This document shows positions 56,698 through 64,000 of a DNA stretch of 64,000 nt, one piece after another. Numbering within the stretch: position 1 is the first letter of the stretch; each line of letters starts with the position of its first letter. The notes below the pieces were generated by a model that made no database searches, was not told the origin of the DNA, and was given only the letters and a program-made list of their open reading frames with translations. The position numbers and the translations under genes are program-made. Source of the stretch: a virus; the IMG/VR virus record IMGVR_UViG_3300042473_001540, positions 62,001-126,000 of that record; one strand, written 5' to 3'.

Positions 56698-57513
56698 ATG
56701 AGTATTCAAAATACCAATCCTCTTGAGTTGCATGTGATTTTGCGCACTTGTGATCGAGCCAATGTACACAATGATTGGCGGGTGCGCTATTGTGACATGG
56801 AAAAAATTGACTTGGTAAAGGGCTGTTTCAACAGCCTTGTGGCTGCCATCCTACACTGCACTTGGTTTCACGTAAAACTCACTGTGTTGGACGACAGCAG
56901 CAGCCCGGCGTTAGTGGAATTTCTTAAGGAAAAGGGATCTCTCTTACCAAATTTTGAACTGGTTCAATTGGAAACGCAAGGCTATCAAAACTCAGGACAT
57001 GAGGTGTTTTTGCGTGCCAAAAACAGCAGTAGTGACTTAGTGTATTGTGTGGAAGATGACTACTTACATGCGCCATCCTCTCTACAAGAGATGGTGGACA
57101 GCTATTTCCTCTTCAAACAAAAATTGAACAATGATCAGATAGTATTATATCCATTCGACGCGCCTGAATGCTATGATCCACCTACCCCACCCTGTTGGCT
57201 AGTGCATGGCACAGCTCGCCACTGGAGAAGCGGCATCTACACAACTTTTGTGATGTTGACTGTGCCAAGCTTGATAGAACAAAATTGGGGTTTGTTTGAG
57301 GCCTTGAGTTTGAACTACAGCGGCATGTATTTGCGCAAGGGCAAGGAAAATGAGTTTCGCTACACAGAAGACAACACTATCTGGAATATTTGGCGGAACG
57401 GACCAGCCATTAGATTCAATCCTATTCCCAGCTTGGCTCTGCACATGCAATTTGATGCGCAAATGGATCCATTCTTAGACTGGAAACAGTGGTGGCAAAA
57501 TTATGCCCAATAG
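56698..57513 (+). CDS. GT-A-like glycosyltransferase
   Basis: 271 residues from ATG 56698. H-V-I-L-R-T-C-D-R-A near the start, V-L-D-D-S-S (~61-66), Y-C-V-E-D-D-Y (~111-117) as the metal-binding motif, then an aromatic acceptor region and T-E-D-N-T-I-W. Belongs with the cluster enzymes; donor unknown. Confidence 0.75.
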   Translation: MSIQNTNPLELHVILRTCDRANVHNDWRVRYCDMEKIDLVKGCFNSLVAAILHCTWFHVKLTVLDDSSSPALVEFLKEKGSLLPNFELVQLETQGYQNSGHEVFLRAKNSSSDLVYCVEDDYLHAPSSLQEMVDSYFLFKQKLNNDQIVLYPFDAPECYDPPTPPCWLVHGTARHWRSGIYTTFVMLTVPSLIEQNWGLFEALSLNYSGMYLRKGKENEFRYTEDNTIWNIWRNGPAIRFNPIPSLALHMQFDAQMDPFLDWKQWWQNYAQ

Positions 57514-57880
57514 AAGTTGCGGGAGTTGCACTGCCTGTTGTGAAGGCCATCTCTATGGCAATGCCTATGGAAACATTCAAACTCGCGGCACCCCCTGCAG
57601 ATTTTTGCACACCACAGGTTGCACCATTTACATCACTAAACCTGAATTCTGCACTCGGTTTCAATGCCTTTGGCTACAAGGGCTGTTGGACGACAGCATG
57701 CGTCCCAGTGAGTGCGGGCTCTTGGTCACTGTTGAAAGAATGGCAGACAAAACACAAAGGTTGCATGCGACAGAAGTTTGGCCGCAAGTGCCTCTCAGCA
57801 GCTATCAAAACTTGGCAAAATGGGCCAAAGACTTAGACACCACCTGGGAATTGCGAAAGTACCATGAGCTACAATCCTGA
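57503..57880 (+). CDS. CxxCxxCC (YkgJ-type) metal-binding protein
   Basis: 125 residues. N-terminal C-G-S-C-T-A-C-C (6-13), further Cys at ~32, 40 and 50, then R-F-Q-C-L-W. This is the Fe/Zn-chelating CxxCxxCC family, thought to bind an iron-sulfur cluster or zinc. Role unknown. An Mrp-type Fe-S carrier ATPase is encoded 1.6 kb downstream, so an Fe-S link is possible. Overlaps genes on both sides. Confidence 0.82.
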   Translation: MPNRSCGSCTACCEGHLYGNAYGNIQTRGTPCRFLHTTGCTIYITKPEFCTRFQCLWLQGLLDDSMRPSECGLLVTVERMADKTQRLHATEVWPQVPLSSYQNLAKWAKDLDTTWELRKYHELQS

Positions 57881-58529
57881 TTTTTTCAAACCCGAAAGTT
57901 TTGAACATGCACAAAGCTTGATCTTAACTCCTGAAGGTGGCACCACTGCTGGCAGATGGGAAAAAGAAACCCAATGGGCACTCAATATGTTGACCACATT
58001 CTCCCCTGTTGATGAAAACAGTAGAGTGCTGGATTGGGGGTGTGGTGTGGGTCGATTAAGCCAGGCATTGATTCAAGCGCATAGCTGTAGTGTAGTGGGT
58101 GTGGATCTGCAACCAGAGATGCTGGAATTGGCAAATGATTATGTGAATCACAAAAACTTCTCTTCTGTGGCATTGAGTGATGCGCCTGGCTTGTTGAAAT
58201 CAGGAACTTTCACTCATGTGATGTGTGTTTGGGTTTTGCAACATAGTCCTTATATAGAGCAGGAAATTCCCCTTCTGTGGCACCTTTTGCAGCCAGGGGG
58301 AACAATTTTTGTGGTGGAAAACATCACTAAAGCCATTCCCAATCAAACAAGTTTTTATGATGATGGGGTTCCCACCACTACAGTTTTGGAGAAAACAGGA
58401 TTTGAAACACAAGCACAAGGGCTCATCCCTTCCCACGTTACCACACCAAGAGTTCACAAAAACAGCTGGTGGCGATTGCTCACCAAACCCAACAAAAGGA
58501 TCCTCAATGAACACGACATTCATCATTAA
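57864..58529 (+). CDS. Class I SAM-dependent methyltransferase
   Basis: 221 residues. Motif I V-L-D-W-G-C-G-V-G-R-L-S (~53-64), acidic loop V-V-G-V-D-L-Q (~76-82), motif IV V-M-C-V-W-V-L-Q-H (~119-127), L-L-Q-P-G-G-T-I-F. Methyltransf_25/11-like small-molecule or sugar methylase. Overlaps the next gene. Confidence 0.88.
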   Translation: MSYNPDFFKPESFEHAQSLILTPEGGTTAGRWEKETQWALNMLTTFSPVDENSRVLDWGCGVGRLSQALIQAHSCSVVGVDLQPEMLELANDYVNHKNFSSVALSDAPGLLKSGTFTHVMCVWVLQHSPYIEQEIPLLWHLLQPGGTIFVVENITKAIPNQTSFYDDGVPTTTVLEKTGFETQAQGLIPSHVTTPRVHKNSWWRLLTKPNKRILNEHDIHH

Positions 58530-59436
58530 CGGTGGCGCCGGCCGTGTGATTGCAGCCATACCAGCACTGGAGAAATATGCACGATTGAACCCAACAGACG
58601 ACTTCAAGGTGCTGATACATGGCTGGGAGTTGCTGTTCTGGAGCCACCCATTACTGCAAAATCGCAGTTTTAGTATTAGCCAAAAAGGTGCGTTTGACTT
58701 GTTCATCCGAAACAATCGTGTGGTGTGTCCAGAGCCTTATTATATTCACGGCTACTACAATCAGCGTTTGAGCTTAGCTGAGGCCTTTGATGAGGAAATC
58801 AACAAAACTGATGATCACTGTGATTTGGAACATCCACATCTCTACATCAGCAATCTGGAAAGAGACACTGTGAGACGACTTATCAAGGAAAAGCTAGCCG
58901 AAACCAACAAACGTCGACTTGTTGTAATCCAACCCTACGGCAGCGGCATTGGCATGATGAATGGAAAACCCTATGACAGCAGCCATCGCAGCATGGATCC
59001 TGATGACTATCTCAGCCTGGTTCAAAAATTCAACAAAGACATTTTGGTAGTGTATTTTGGCTTGCGTGAGCTTAAGCACCCTGGAGACAAAACCAGTATT
59101 GATCTTGACACCATGAATCCAGATCTCAGAATGTATTTGAGTTTTATAGCAGAGTGTGACTATTTTGTTGGGTGCGACAGCGTAGGGCAACACATGGCGC
59201 GCTCTATGGCGAAGCCTGGTTTGGTGATGATGGGCAGTACAGATGAAATCAATGTCAGCTATCCCAACCATTTCAAAATCTACCGTAATGGGCAAAAGCC
59301 AGTATATAGCCCTATCAGACTTACTGGCACAGATTGTGAATTTGCGGACCGGATGAATGATGGCATAATGCGGTTCAGCAACAAACAAATTGACGAAATC
59401 GCACAAATTGTAAATTTTGAAGTGTTTAAAAACTGA
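58507..59436 (+). CDS. GT9-like heptosyltransferase-type protein
   Basis: 309 residues from ATG 58507 (AAAGGA 5 nt upstream). N-terminal I-N-G-G-A-G-R-V-I-A-A-I-P-A-L (loop that binds the donor phosphates in GT9), central L-V-V-I-Q-P-Y-G-S-G, C-terminal D-Y-F-V-G-C-D-S-V-G-Q-H-M-A-R-S (conserved D-x-x-x-x-H site) and M-M-G-S-T. Full-length for the fold. Donor and acceptor unknown. Confidence 0.8.
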   Translation: MNTTFIINGGAGRVIAAIPALEKYARLNPTDDFKVLIHGWELLFWSHPLLQNRSFSISQKGAFDLFIRNNRVVCPEPYYIHGYYNQRLSLAEAFDEEINKTDDHCDLEHPHLYISNLERDTVRRLIKEKLAETNKRRLVVIQPYGSGIGMMNGKPYDSSHRSMDPDDYLSLVQKFNKDILVVYFGLRELKHPGDKTSIDLDTMNPDLRMYLSFIAECDYFVGCDSVGQHMARSMAKPGLVMMGSTDEINVSYPNHFKIYRNGQKPVYSPIRLTGTDCEFADRMNDGIMRFSNKQIDEIAQIVNFEVFKN

Positions 59437-60221
59437 TGACAGGGTCAAGTGGATTGACAGGTGTGAAGCACCATTTGCTGGTCAGCAGTGGCAAAGGCGG
59501 TGTAGGCAAAAGCACTGTAGCTGCAAACTTGGCAGCCAGCTTAGCTCATCAAGGCTTGCGTATAGGACTATTGGATGCTGATATTTCTGGTCCCAGTCAA
59601 GCAGTGATGTGGGCATTACCAGAAAACACCAGTGTAAAAGTCAGCACTGACCCCCAGCTGAGCTTGCCTTTTGTTCAATATGGTGTAAAAATAACCACGT
59701 TGGCCACGAGAATAAGTGAAAGTCAAGCTGTTAGTTGGCGAGGTCCAATGATGAGTATGGGTGTAATCAATTTGTTGTGCCACACTGATTGGGGAGAACT
59801 AGACTGTTTAGTAGTGGACATGCCTCCAGGCACTGGAGATGTTCACACCAGCATTTGTGACAAATTACCCTCTGCAGGAGTAGTGACTGTGACAACCCCG
59901 CAACGGGTGGCTGTTGCTGATACAAGACGAGGCATGCAAATGTATCAAAACAGAGGATTACGGTTGTTGGGCGTCGTGGAAAACATGAGCACACATGTTT
60001 GTGAGAATTGCGGACATACTAATCATGTTTTTGGTCACTCTGGTGCAGCCACGTTGTGCCAAGAATTTGATACCAAAATTTTGTGCAGTTTGCCCTTGAA
60101 TGCTGAGTTGCGATGGCAAGGAGATGAAGGCGCTCCACTGGTGGTAGCTGACCCCTCACATATTTTGAGTGCCTTGTTCCTAGATACAGCCAGTGAGATT
60201 TGGAGACTTTTGAATGACTAG
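59436..60221 (+). CDS. mrp: Mrp/ApbC/NBP35-type Fe-S carrier ATPase without DUF59
   Basis: 261 residues. Deviant Walker A G-K-G-G-V-G-K-S (19-26), D-A-D-I-S-G-P-S-Q (switch I, ~48-56), V-D-M-P-P-G-T-G-D (Walker B/switch II), and C-E-N-C-G-H (189-194), the CxxC that bridges a shared Fe-S cluster between subunits. The N-terminal MIP18/DUF59 domain of bacterial Mrp is missing. The family delivers [4Fe-4S] clusters to target enzymes. Rare in phages. TGATG junction with the gene before. Confidence 0.9.
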   Translation: MTGSSGLTGVKHHLLVSSGKGGVGKSTVAANLAASLAHQGLRIGLLDADISGPSQAVMWALPENTSVKVSTDPQLSLPFVQYGVKITTLATRISESQAVSWRGPMMSMGVINLLCHTDWGELDCLVVDMPPGTGDVHTSICDKLPSAGVVTVTTPQRVAVADTRRGMQMYQNRGLRLLGVVENMSTHVCENCGHTNHVFGHSGAATLCQEFDTKILCSLPLNAELRWQGDEGAPLVVADPSHILSALFLDTASEIWRLLND

Positions 60222-61143
60222 CACACCAATGGTGAGAGGCATGGTGAAATTGATCCATGCTGACAATTTTTTAAATCCACAGGATGCACAACGAGCCGCA
60301 CAAGTGGTGCAGGGGCTGAGATTCACGCCCAACAGTTATGGAATGGAGTTGGAAAACTTCAACATGGTGCTGGATCGACTTGAGCCGGTAATGAGCAAGG
60401 TATTGGGCGAGCGTGTGGTTATTGATCACAAGCGCAGCGGAGTGTTTCGCCGTCCCTTGAACAACGTGATTCATTTTGAAGAGTTTGACTCACCCAATGA
60501 GTGGGCCTTTGTCTGTGCACTGGAGAGAACAACTCTCAACCTCTATCATCATATTAACTCCTCTGGCGAAGTTGATGCAGAAACAGCACTTGACGGCTAC
60601 AACTTCAACTACATGAATTTGTTTGAGTGGAATTTGCACACCAACATTTTGTTGGAACCCAGCCAAGGTGTGTTTTTCAGGCCGTGGGTATTTCACAGCC
60701 TTGATCAGGGTATGGTGCAGTATTATCGTCTGTGTACTGATCGCAAGTTTAGAGTGTTGGTGATGGGTGCACCTGGCAGCAATCGTGCAGAGATGTCTCG
60801 AAAGCTGCATGAGAAATTGCCAAGCAGTGCTTTGATGCGCAGTTGGGACGTGAGAGTGCGTGACAAAGACATTGATTTTAGCATTGATGGCAGAATGAGA
60901 CAAAGCTATCGCATGCTAACTATGGCACGTAACGATCGAAGCAGTTGTGTGATTTTAGATCATGCATGTCCTCTTGACGATCAACGGCAAGTCATCAATC
61001 CTGATGTGTTGGTGTGGATGCGCAGCGGTGATGAAGCTGAGCTTGAGCCACCACAATATTATGATTTTGAGCTGCTCACAGCGGATGACGAGTCTGTGGA
61101 CAAAATAATCAAAAAGATTGAAACCAAAAAAATCACACTCTAA
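60214..61143 (+). CDS. Fusion: jelly-roll (2OG-oxygenase-like) domain + APS-kinase-like domain with degenerate P-loop
   Basis: 309 residues. N-terminal ~175 residues: helical start, R-P-L-N-N-V-I-H-F (~67-75), W-N-L-H-T-N-I-L-L, F-R-P-W-V-F-H-S-L (~154-162), a jelly-roll with possible His ligands as in 2OG-Fe(II) enzymes. From ~180: V-M-G-A-P-G-S-N-R-A-E (the Walker A position of G-x-x-G-S-G-K-T, but Lys and Thr replaced), D-F-S-I-D-G-R-M-R-Q-S-Y-R-M and V-I-L-D-H-A-C-P-L, which follow APS kinase order. Loss of the P-loop Lys suggests it no longer phosphorylates. Confidence 0.7.
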   Translation: MTSTPMVRGMVKLIHADNFLNPQDAQRAAQVVQGLRFTPNSYGMELENFNMVLDRLEPVMSKVLGERVVIDHKRSGVFRRPLNNVIHFEEFDSPNEWAFVCALERTTLNLYHHINSSGEVDAETALDGYNFNYMNLFEWNLHTNILLEPSQGVFFRPWVFHSLDQGMVQYYRLCTDRKFRVLVMGAPGSNRAEMSRKLHEKLPSSALMRSWDVRVRDKDIDFSIDGRMRQSYRMLTMARNDRSSCVILDHACPLDDQRQVINPDVLVWMRSGDEAELEPPQYYDFELLTADDESVDKIIKKIETKKITL

Positions 61144-61146
61144 ATA
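61140..61146 (+). promoter_or_regulatory. T4-type late promoter core
   Basis: CTAAATA followed by A, 26 nt before ATG 61173; AAGGAG lies in the leader. Confidence 0.55.
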
Positions 61147-61172
61147 ACCAAAAACCTCAAGGAGTAAATTAT

Positions 61173-61496
61173 ATGGATACAACCGTCGCTCTGGAAGAAG
61201 CTCTTGAAGAACCAGTAGTGGAGCCTGTTATTTGTTGGTGCCTGCATCTTATTGATGCCACAGGTAGGCATTATGTGTTCAATATTGACCAGGAACCTAT
61301 CACAATGTTGGTGAATCAAGACCAGTTTGTATGGAATGGGGGTGACAACAATTTGCACGGTAAATTTGTAGATCTCTATAACCGACTTATGGTTGAAAAA
61401 CAAAGCATATGCGTGATGACTCTACGCAACAGTTTGATGTTGGGTAGTGACAAAATTGCAGGAGTTCAGTTGTGTATGGATGCATGCTATTTGTGA
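61173..61496 (+). CDS. Hypothetical protein
   Basis: 107 residues with a strong ribosome site. Acidic N-terminal ~20 residues, then a beta-rich part (C-W-C-L-H-L-I-D-A-T-G-R-H-Y-V-F-N-I) and hydrophobic end. No family recognised. Its own late promoter suggests a virion or late function. Confidence 0.55.
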   Translation: MDTTVALEEALEEPVVEPVICWCLHLIDATGRHYVFNIDQEPITMLVNQDQFVWNGGDNNLHGKFVDLYNRLMVEKQSICVMTLRNSLMLGSDKIAGVQLCMDACYL

Positions 61497-61511
61497 CCTC
61501 AAACCAATTTG

Positions 61512-61519
61512 AATAAATA
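61512..61519 (+). promoter_or_regulatory. Late-promoter-like sequence
   Basis: AATAAATA ending 5 nt before ATG 61525; RNA would be nearly leaderless. Confidence 0.4.
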
Positions 61520-61524
61520 GCTGC

Positions 61525-62103
61525 ATGAGTAATTATATATCGTTGATTGTGCCACAAAAACTGTCTAAATCTGTTGTATTGCAGTGGTTTACCTGTGTTG
61601 AAACACAACTACCTAGTGGTCTTATTGGAAAGACCACTTTATACAGTCACGATATCACACGAGAAAGTAATTTTTATGCCAAAAAAACCCGTTCAGGCAA
61701 ATTTTGTTATACAATTCCTTTGGTTCGCGACATAACTGATAGTGAATTGTACTTCCTGGTTCAAGAATGGAACAAAACTTTCCCCAAAGGCGACTTCCTC
61801 ATTGACAGTAGCCAAAATACTGTTACAGCCTCTCCTGGAGCTACACGCATACAAGACACTGCTATTGACGAAATCTTAAATCTTTGGGCAAAACACCAGC
61901 ACACTCGCTGGATGAAAGAAGCAGTTGACAAGGGATGGAAATTTGGTATCAAAATGAGCACAGCCCAGAAAACACACCCACTTATACAACCTTGGGAACA
62001 ATTGCCCTCTACAGCTAGAGAACAAAACATAGAGGCTGTAAAAGACTTATTGAGTATCCTAGACAATTTTGGTTACCAGATCAGTCAAAAAACTACCGCC
62101 TAA
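61525..62103 (+). CDS. RyR-domain protein
   Basis: 192 residues. Residues ~115-190 fit the RyR domain: L-W-A-K-H-Q-H-T-R-W-M, K-G-W-K-F-G, K-T-H-P-L-I-Q-P-W-E-Q-L-P, then N-x-E-A-V-K-D-L-L-S-I-L and final G-Y-Q-I. RyR domains in bacteria and phages are predicted to take part in NAD-derived nucleotide signalling and conflict systems. The N-terminal ~110 residues (V-P-Q-K-L-S-K-S-V-V-L-Q-W-F, W-N-K-T-F-P-K-G-D-F) are not recognised. A role against host signalling-based immunity is only a guess. Confidence 0.75.
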   Translation: MSNYISLIVPQKLSKSVVLQWFTCVETQLPSGLIGKTTLYSHDITRESNFYAKKTRSGKFCYTIPLVRDITDSELYFLVQEWNKTFPKGDFLIDSSQNTVTASPGATRIQDTAIDEILNLWAKHQHTRWMKEAVDKGWKFGIKMSTAQKTHPLIQPWEQLPSTAREQNIEAVKDLLSILDNFGYQISQKTTA

Positions 62104-62129
62104 AAACTTGCACCCTTAAAATTATCACC

Positions 62130-62137
62130 GTTAAATA
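62130..62137 (+). promoter_or_regulatory. T4-type late promoter core
   Basis: GTTAAATA, 74 nt before ATG 62212; the leader between holds two hairpins. Confidence 0.5.
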
Positions 62138-62193
62138 AACATGCTGGATACAGTGTTCAGCATGTTTGTATCTCCAGGCAGTTTAGACCTGGA
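62137..62193 (+). other. Two-hairpin leader of the VWA gene
   Basis: AAACATGCTG (62137-62146) / CAGCATGTTT (62158-62167), 10 bp, then TCCAGG (62173-62178) / CCTGGA (62188-62193). Both lie between promoter and ribosome site (AAGG). Confidence 0.5.
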
Positions 62194-62211
62194 CGTGAAA
62201 GAAGGCAAGTA

Positions 62212-62964
62212 ATGCAACAAAATAATAACCCAGTCTGGGCAAATCCTTTTCCTGCACAATCACTAGTGAATTGGACACCAGCCGCAGCTGGTCGCAATGG
62301 AACTCTTATTGCAGTGGTTCTTGATGAAAGTGGAAGCATGGGCCGTGTGCGCGATGCTACAATTTCTGGATTGAATGAGTTTGTTGAAGGACAAAAGACT
62401 GCCGAAGGCGCTGGTGATGCCTATCTCACTATTGTTAAATTTGACGCCCCACAAATCACTACATTGTTTGAAAATCAACATGTGAAGTCTGTTAAGGCAC
62501 TTACATCAGCTGACTATCAGCCTGGTGGTGGCACCAACCTAATGGATGCTATTGGGCACACTTTGGAAAAGATCAACAAGGTTCTTAACTCAGTGCCTCA
62601 GGCCGAACGGCCAGGTGTGCTGGTTGTGATTGTAACTGACGGCGAGGAAAACTCAAGCCGCAGCTACAACACAGCTCAAATCAAGGAAATGGTCAAGCTG
62701 AGTGAAGCCTCTGACTGGACTTTCACCTTCCTTGGTGCCAATGTAGATGCATTTGCAATGGGTCACACATTTGGTATGCAACAAAGTAACACAGTAACCT
62801 ACTCAACCAACAGCATGGCAGACACCATGGATGTGCTAAGCAAGACCACTACTCGTGTTCGCATGGCCAAAAGTGCTGGAGTATCTACCGCTGATCTCTA
62901 TGCAAGCGAGACTATGTATAGCGCAGTTGATCGCAACACGGTAATGGGCAACAAAAATGCGTAA
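62212..62964 (+). CDS. VWA-domain protein
   Basis: 250 residues. MIDAS metal site: D-E-S-G-S-M (38-43), the Thr in G-G-G-T-N-L-M (~108-112) and V-T-D-G-E-E-N-S-S (~140-148). A full single VWA domain with an N-terminal extension (N-P-F-P-A-Q-S-L-V-N-W-T-P). VWA proteins mediate metal-dependent protein contacts; in phages they occur both as virion proteins and as partners of MoxR-type ATPases, none of which is visible here. Overlaps the next gene by 8 nt. Confidence 0.88.
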   Translation: MQQNNNPVWANPFPAQSLVNWTPAAAGRNGTLIAVVLDESGSMGRVRDATISGLNEFVEGQKTAEGAGDAYLTIVKFDAPQITTLFENQHVKSVKALTSADYQPGGGTNLMDAIGHTLEKINKVLNSVPQAERPGVLVVIVTDGEENSSRSYNTAQIKEMVKLSEASDWTFTFLGANVDAFAMGHTFGMQQSNTVTYSTNSMADTMDVLSKTTTRVRMAKSAGVSTADLYASETMYSAVDRNTVMGNKNA

Positions 62965-63694
62965 CGGCTATGGGTTGGATTTTATTATTCGGCCCAAAGG
63001 TCGCTCTCCAGCTGATGAATACCCTCATCGTGGCCAAACCTGGATTGAGGGTCGAGCGGGCAGTAACTATGTTATTGAACTTCAAAACCACACCTTAAGC
63101 CCAGTGATGGCTGTAGTGTCTGTTGACGGCATCTGCGTAATTGATGGCAAGCCCGCCAGTTATGAAAGCAATGGGTTTTTGATTCCAGCACAGGGAACCA
63201 CAAGCGTTCCTGGCTGGATGTTGAATAGGGAACAGGCAGCTGAGTTTGTATTTGGCAGCAAGAAGCATAGTTATGCAGCAGAATCTGGTTCAGACACCAG
63301 CAATGTTGGGGTGATTGGTGTAGCTTGGTTTCTCCAAAAAGAGCCCAGCTACACTGGGCAACCCTTTCCATTTTATGGAGCCGTTGACATTCATCAACTT
63401 GGCAAGAGTGTGCTGCGAGCCTCTGGGTCAATAGCTGCTAGTTCAATGAGTATAGGCAGTGTTGGTACTGGATTTGGTCAAGAAACGTCCTTCAATACCA
63501 CTCATGTGAGATTTGAACGAAACAGCAATCAACCGCAGGTTGTTCAAACCATCTTTTATGACAGTGCTGACAACCTTCAAAAAATGGGTATCCGTCTCAA
63601 GGAAAGAAACAGTTATCAGACTCGAGTCGCCTTCCCAGGTAGCGAGCCTGGCTTCTGCAAGCCTCCACCCAGTTGGGTACGAAAAACTCAATGA
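62957..63694 (+). CDS. Conserved hypothetical protein, VWA partner candidate
   Basis: 245 residues, overlapping the VWA gene. Beta-rich: Y-V-I-E-L-Q-N-H-T, V-V-S-V-D-G-I-C-V-I-D-G-K-P-A-S-Y (~52-68), G-V-I-G-V-A-W-F. I recall the V-S-V-D-G-L-x-V-x-x-G-K-P-A element from other phage and bacterial unknowns. The C-terminus is Pro-rich. Probably works together with the VWA protein. Confidence 0.65.
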   Translation: MRNGYGLDFIIRPKGRSPADEYPHRGQTWIEGRAGSNYVIELQNHTLSPVMAVVSVDGICVIDGKPASYESNGFLIPAQGTTSVPGWMLNREQAAEFVFGSKKHSYAAESGSDTSNVGVIGVAWFLQKEPSYTGQPFPFYGAVDIHQLGKSVLRASGSIAASSMSIGSVGTGFGQETSFNTTHVRFERNSNQPQVVQTIFYDSADNLQKMGIRLKERNSYQTRVAFPGSEPGFCKPPPSWVRKTQ

Positions 63695-63732
63695 CAAATT
63701 GACATTGCTGTTTCTGTGCACAAATATAATGC

Positions 63733-64000
63733 ATGGAAACAGCAATTTCAGTTTTTGGGGCCACAGGATTTGTGGGCAGTGCATTTGTTCAAAAAACCCA
63801 ACACAAATGCATAGGTGTTCCTCGAAATTCCCGAACTCCTCCCACAAACAACATACTGTATCTCATCTCTACAACTGACAATTATAATGTATTCAGTGAC
63901 CTGCACAAGGACATCAATACAAATTTAAATGTATTGATGGAGACCCTACAACACTGCAATCAACCAGATGTTGTTTTCAATTTTGTGTCATCTTGGTTTG
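63733..64000 (+). CDS. NAD-dependent epimerase/dehydratase, N-terminal part (runs off window)
   Basis: 89 residues visible from ATG 63733. V-F-G-A-T-G-F-V-G-S-A-F-V is the GxxGxxG dinucleotide-binding loop of extended SDR sugar epimerases; then Y-L-I-S-T-T-D-N-Y...N-L-N-V-L-M-E-T-L and N-F-V-S-S-W (strand with catalytic region following outside the window). Probably makes a nucleotide-sugar for the glycan cluster. Confidence 0.82.
   Translation, partial: METAISVFGATGFVGSAFVQKTQHKCIGVPRNSRTPPTNNILYLISTTDNYNVFSDLHKDINTNLNVLMETLQHCNQPDVVFNFVSSWF

Overview
The window looks like part of the genome of a large T4-like tailed phage (myovirus) from an aquatic setting. Evidence: a gp44-type sliding-clamp loader, a GroES/gp31-like co-chaperonin, PhoH, many fibre and adhesin genes carrying adaptor peptides I know from cyanophage-type virion proteins, and at least 14 promoter-like octamers on both strands matching the T4 late promoter (TATAAATA, here mostly NNTAAATA), most of them 20-35 nt before a start codon. 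Genes are tightly packed with ATGA/TAATG overlaps. No terminase, capsid or replicative polymerase gene is in the window, so genome size and host stay open.

Layout. 1-1064 (+): end of a collagen-like fibre gene and a small virion protein. 1061-4238 (-): clamp loader, GroES-like protein, small unknowns, and a stand-alone piece of a C-family DNA polymerase. 4274-7172 (-): glycosyltransferases, one fused to an FkbM methyltransferase. 7224-19198 (-): a 1325-aa Gly-Pro-Thr collagen fibre with an S74 chaperone tail, a small virion protein, and a ~2500-aa fibre with a beta-helix. 19300-24427 (mostly +): phoH, a conserved gene pair, a ~590-nt gene-free stretch with many nested stems (candidate large structured RNA), a SPOUT RNA methylase and an IF-1 homologue. 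24417-31378 (-): a second sugar cluster (two GT2-TPR proteins, GDPD-like protein, cupin, nucleotidyltransferase-HAD fusion). 31479-34979 (+): dnaJ-like gene and clpA behind a consensus sigma-70 promoter. 35004-51557 (+): a 16-kb adhesin region with Gly-X-Ser collagen, glycine-rich fibres, a broken fibre cassette, and six RCC1 seven-bladed propellers in two A-B-C sets. 51590-61143 (+): a glycan-decoration cluster (DUF5672, carbamoyltransferase, methyltransferases, sulfotransferase, GT9-like proteins, Mrp ATPase, APS-kinase-like fusion). 61173-64000 (+): a RyR-domain protein, a VWA protein, and the start of an NAD-dependent epimerase.

How it may fit together (inference). The phage puts much of its coding capacity into receptor-binding fibres, which show signs of recombination and cassette exchange, and into making and decorating a glycan that could coat the virion or alter the host surface. 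A second theme is control of host protein synthesis and folding: IF-1, an rRNA/tRNA methylase, GroES, DnaJ and a ClpA that keeps the ClpP-docking IGF loop. Regulation appears to combine T4-type late promoters with inverted repeats that would hide start codons on read-through early transcripts. The strongest candidates for undescribed biology are the structured RNA at 21.4-21.9 kb and the duplicated RCC1 triplet.
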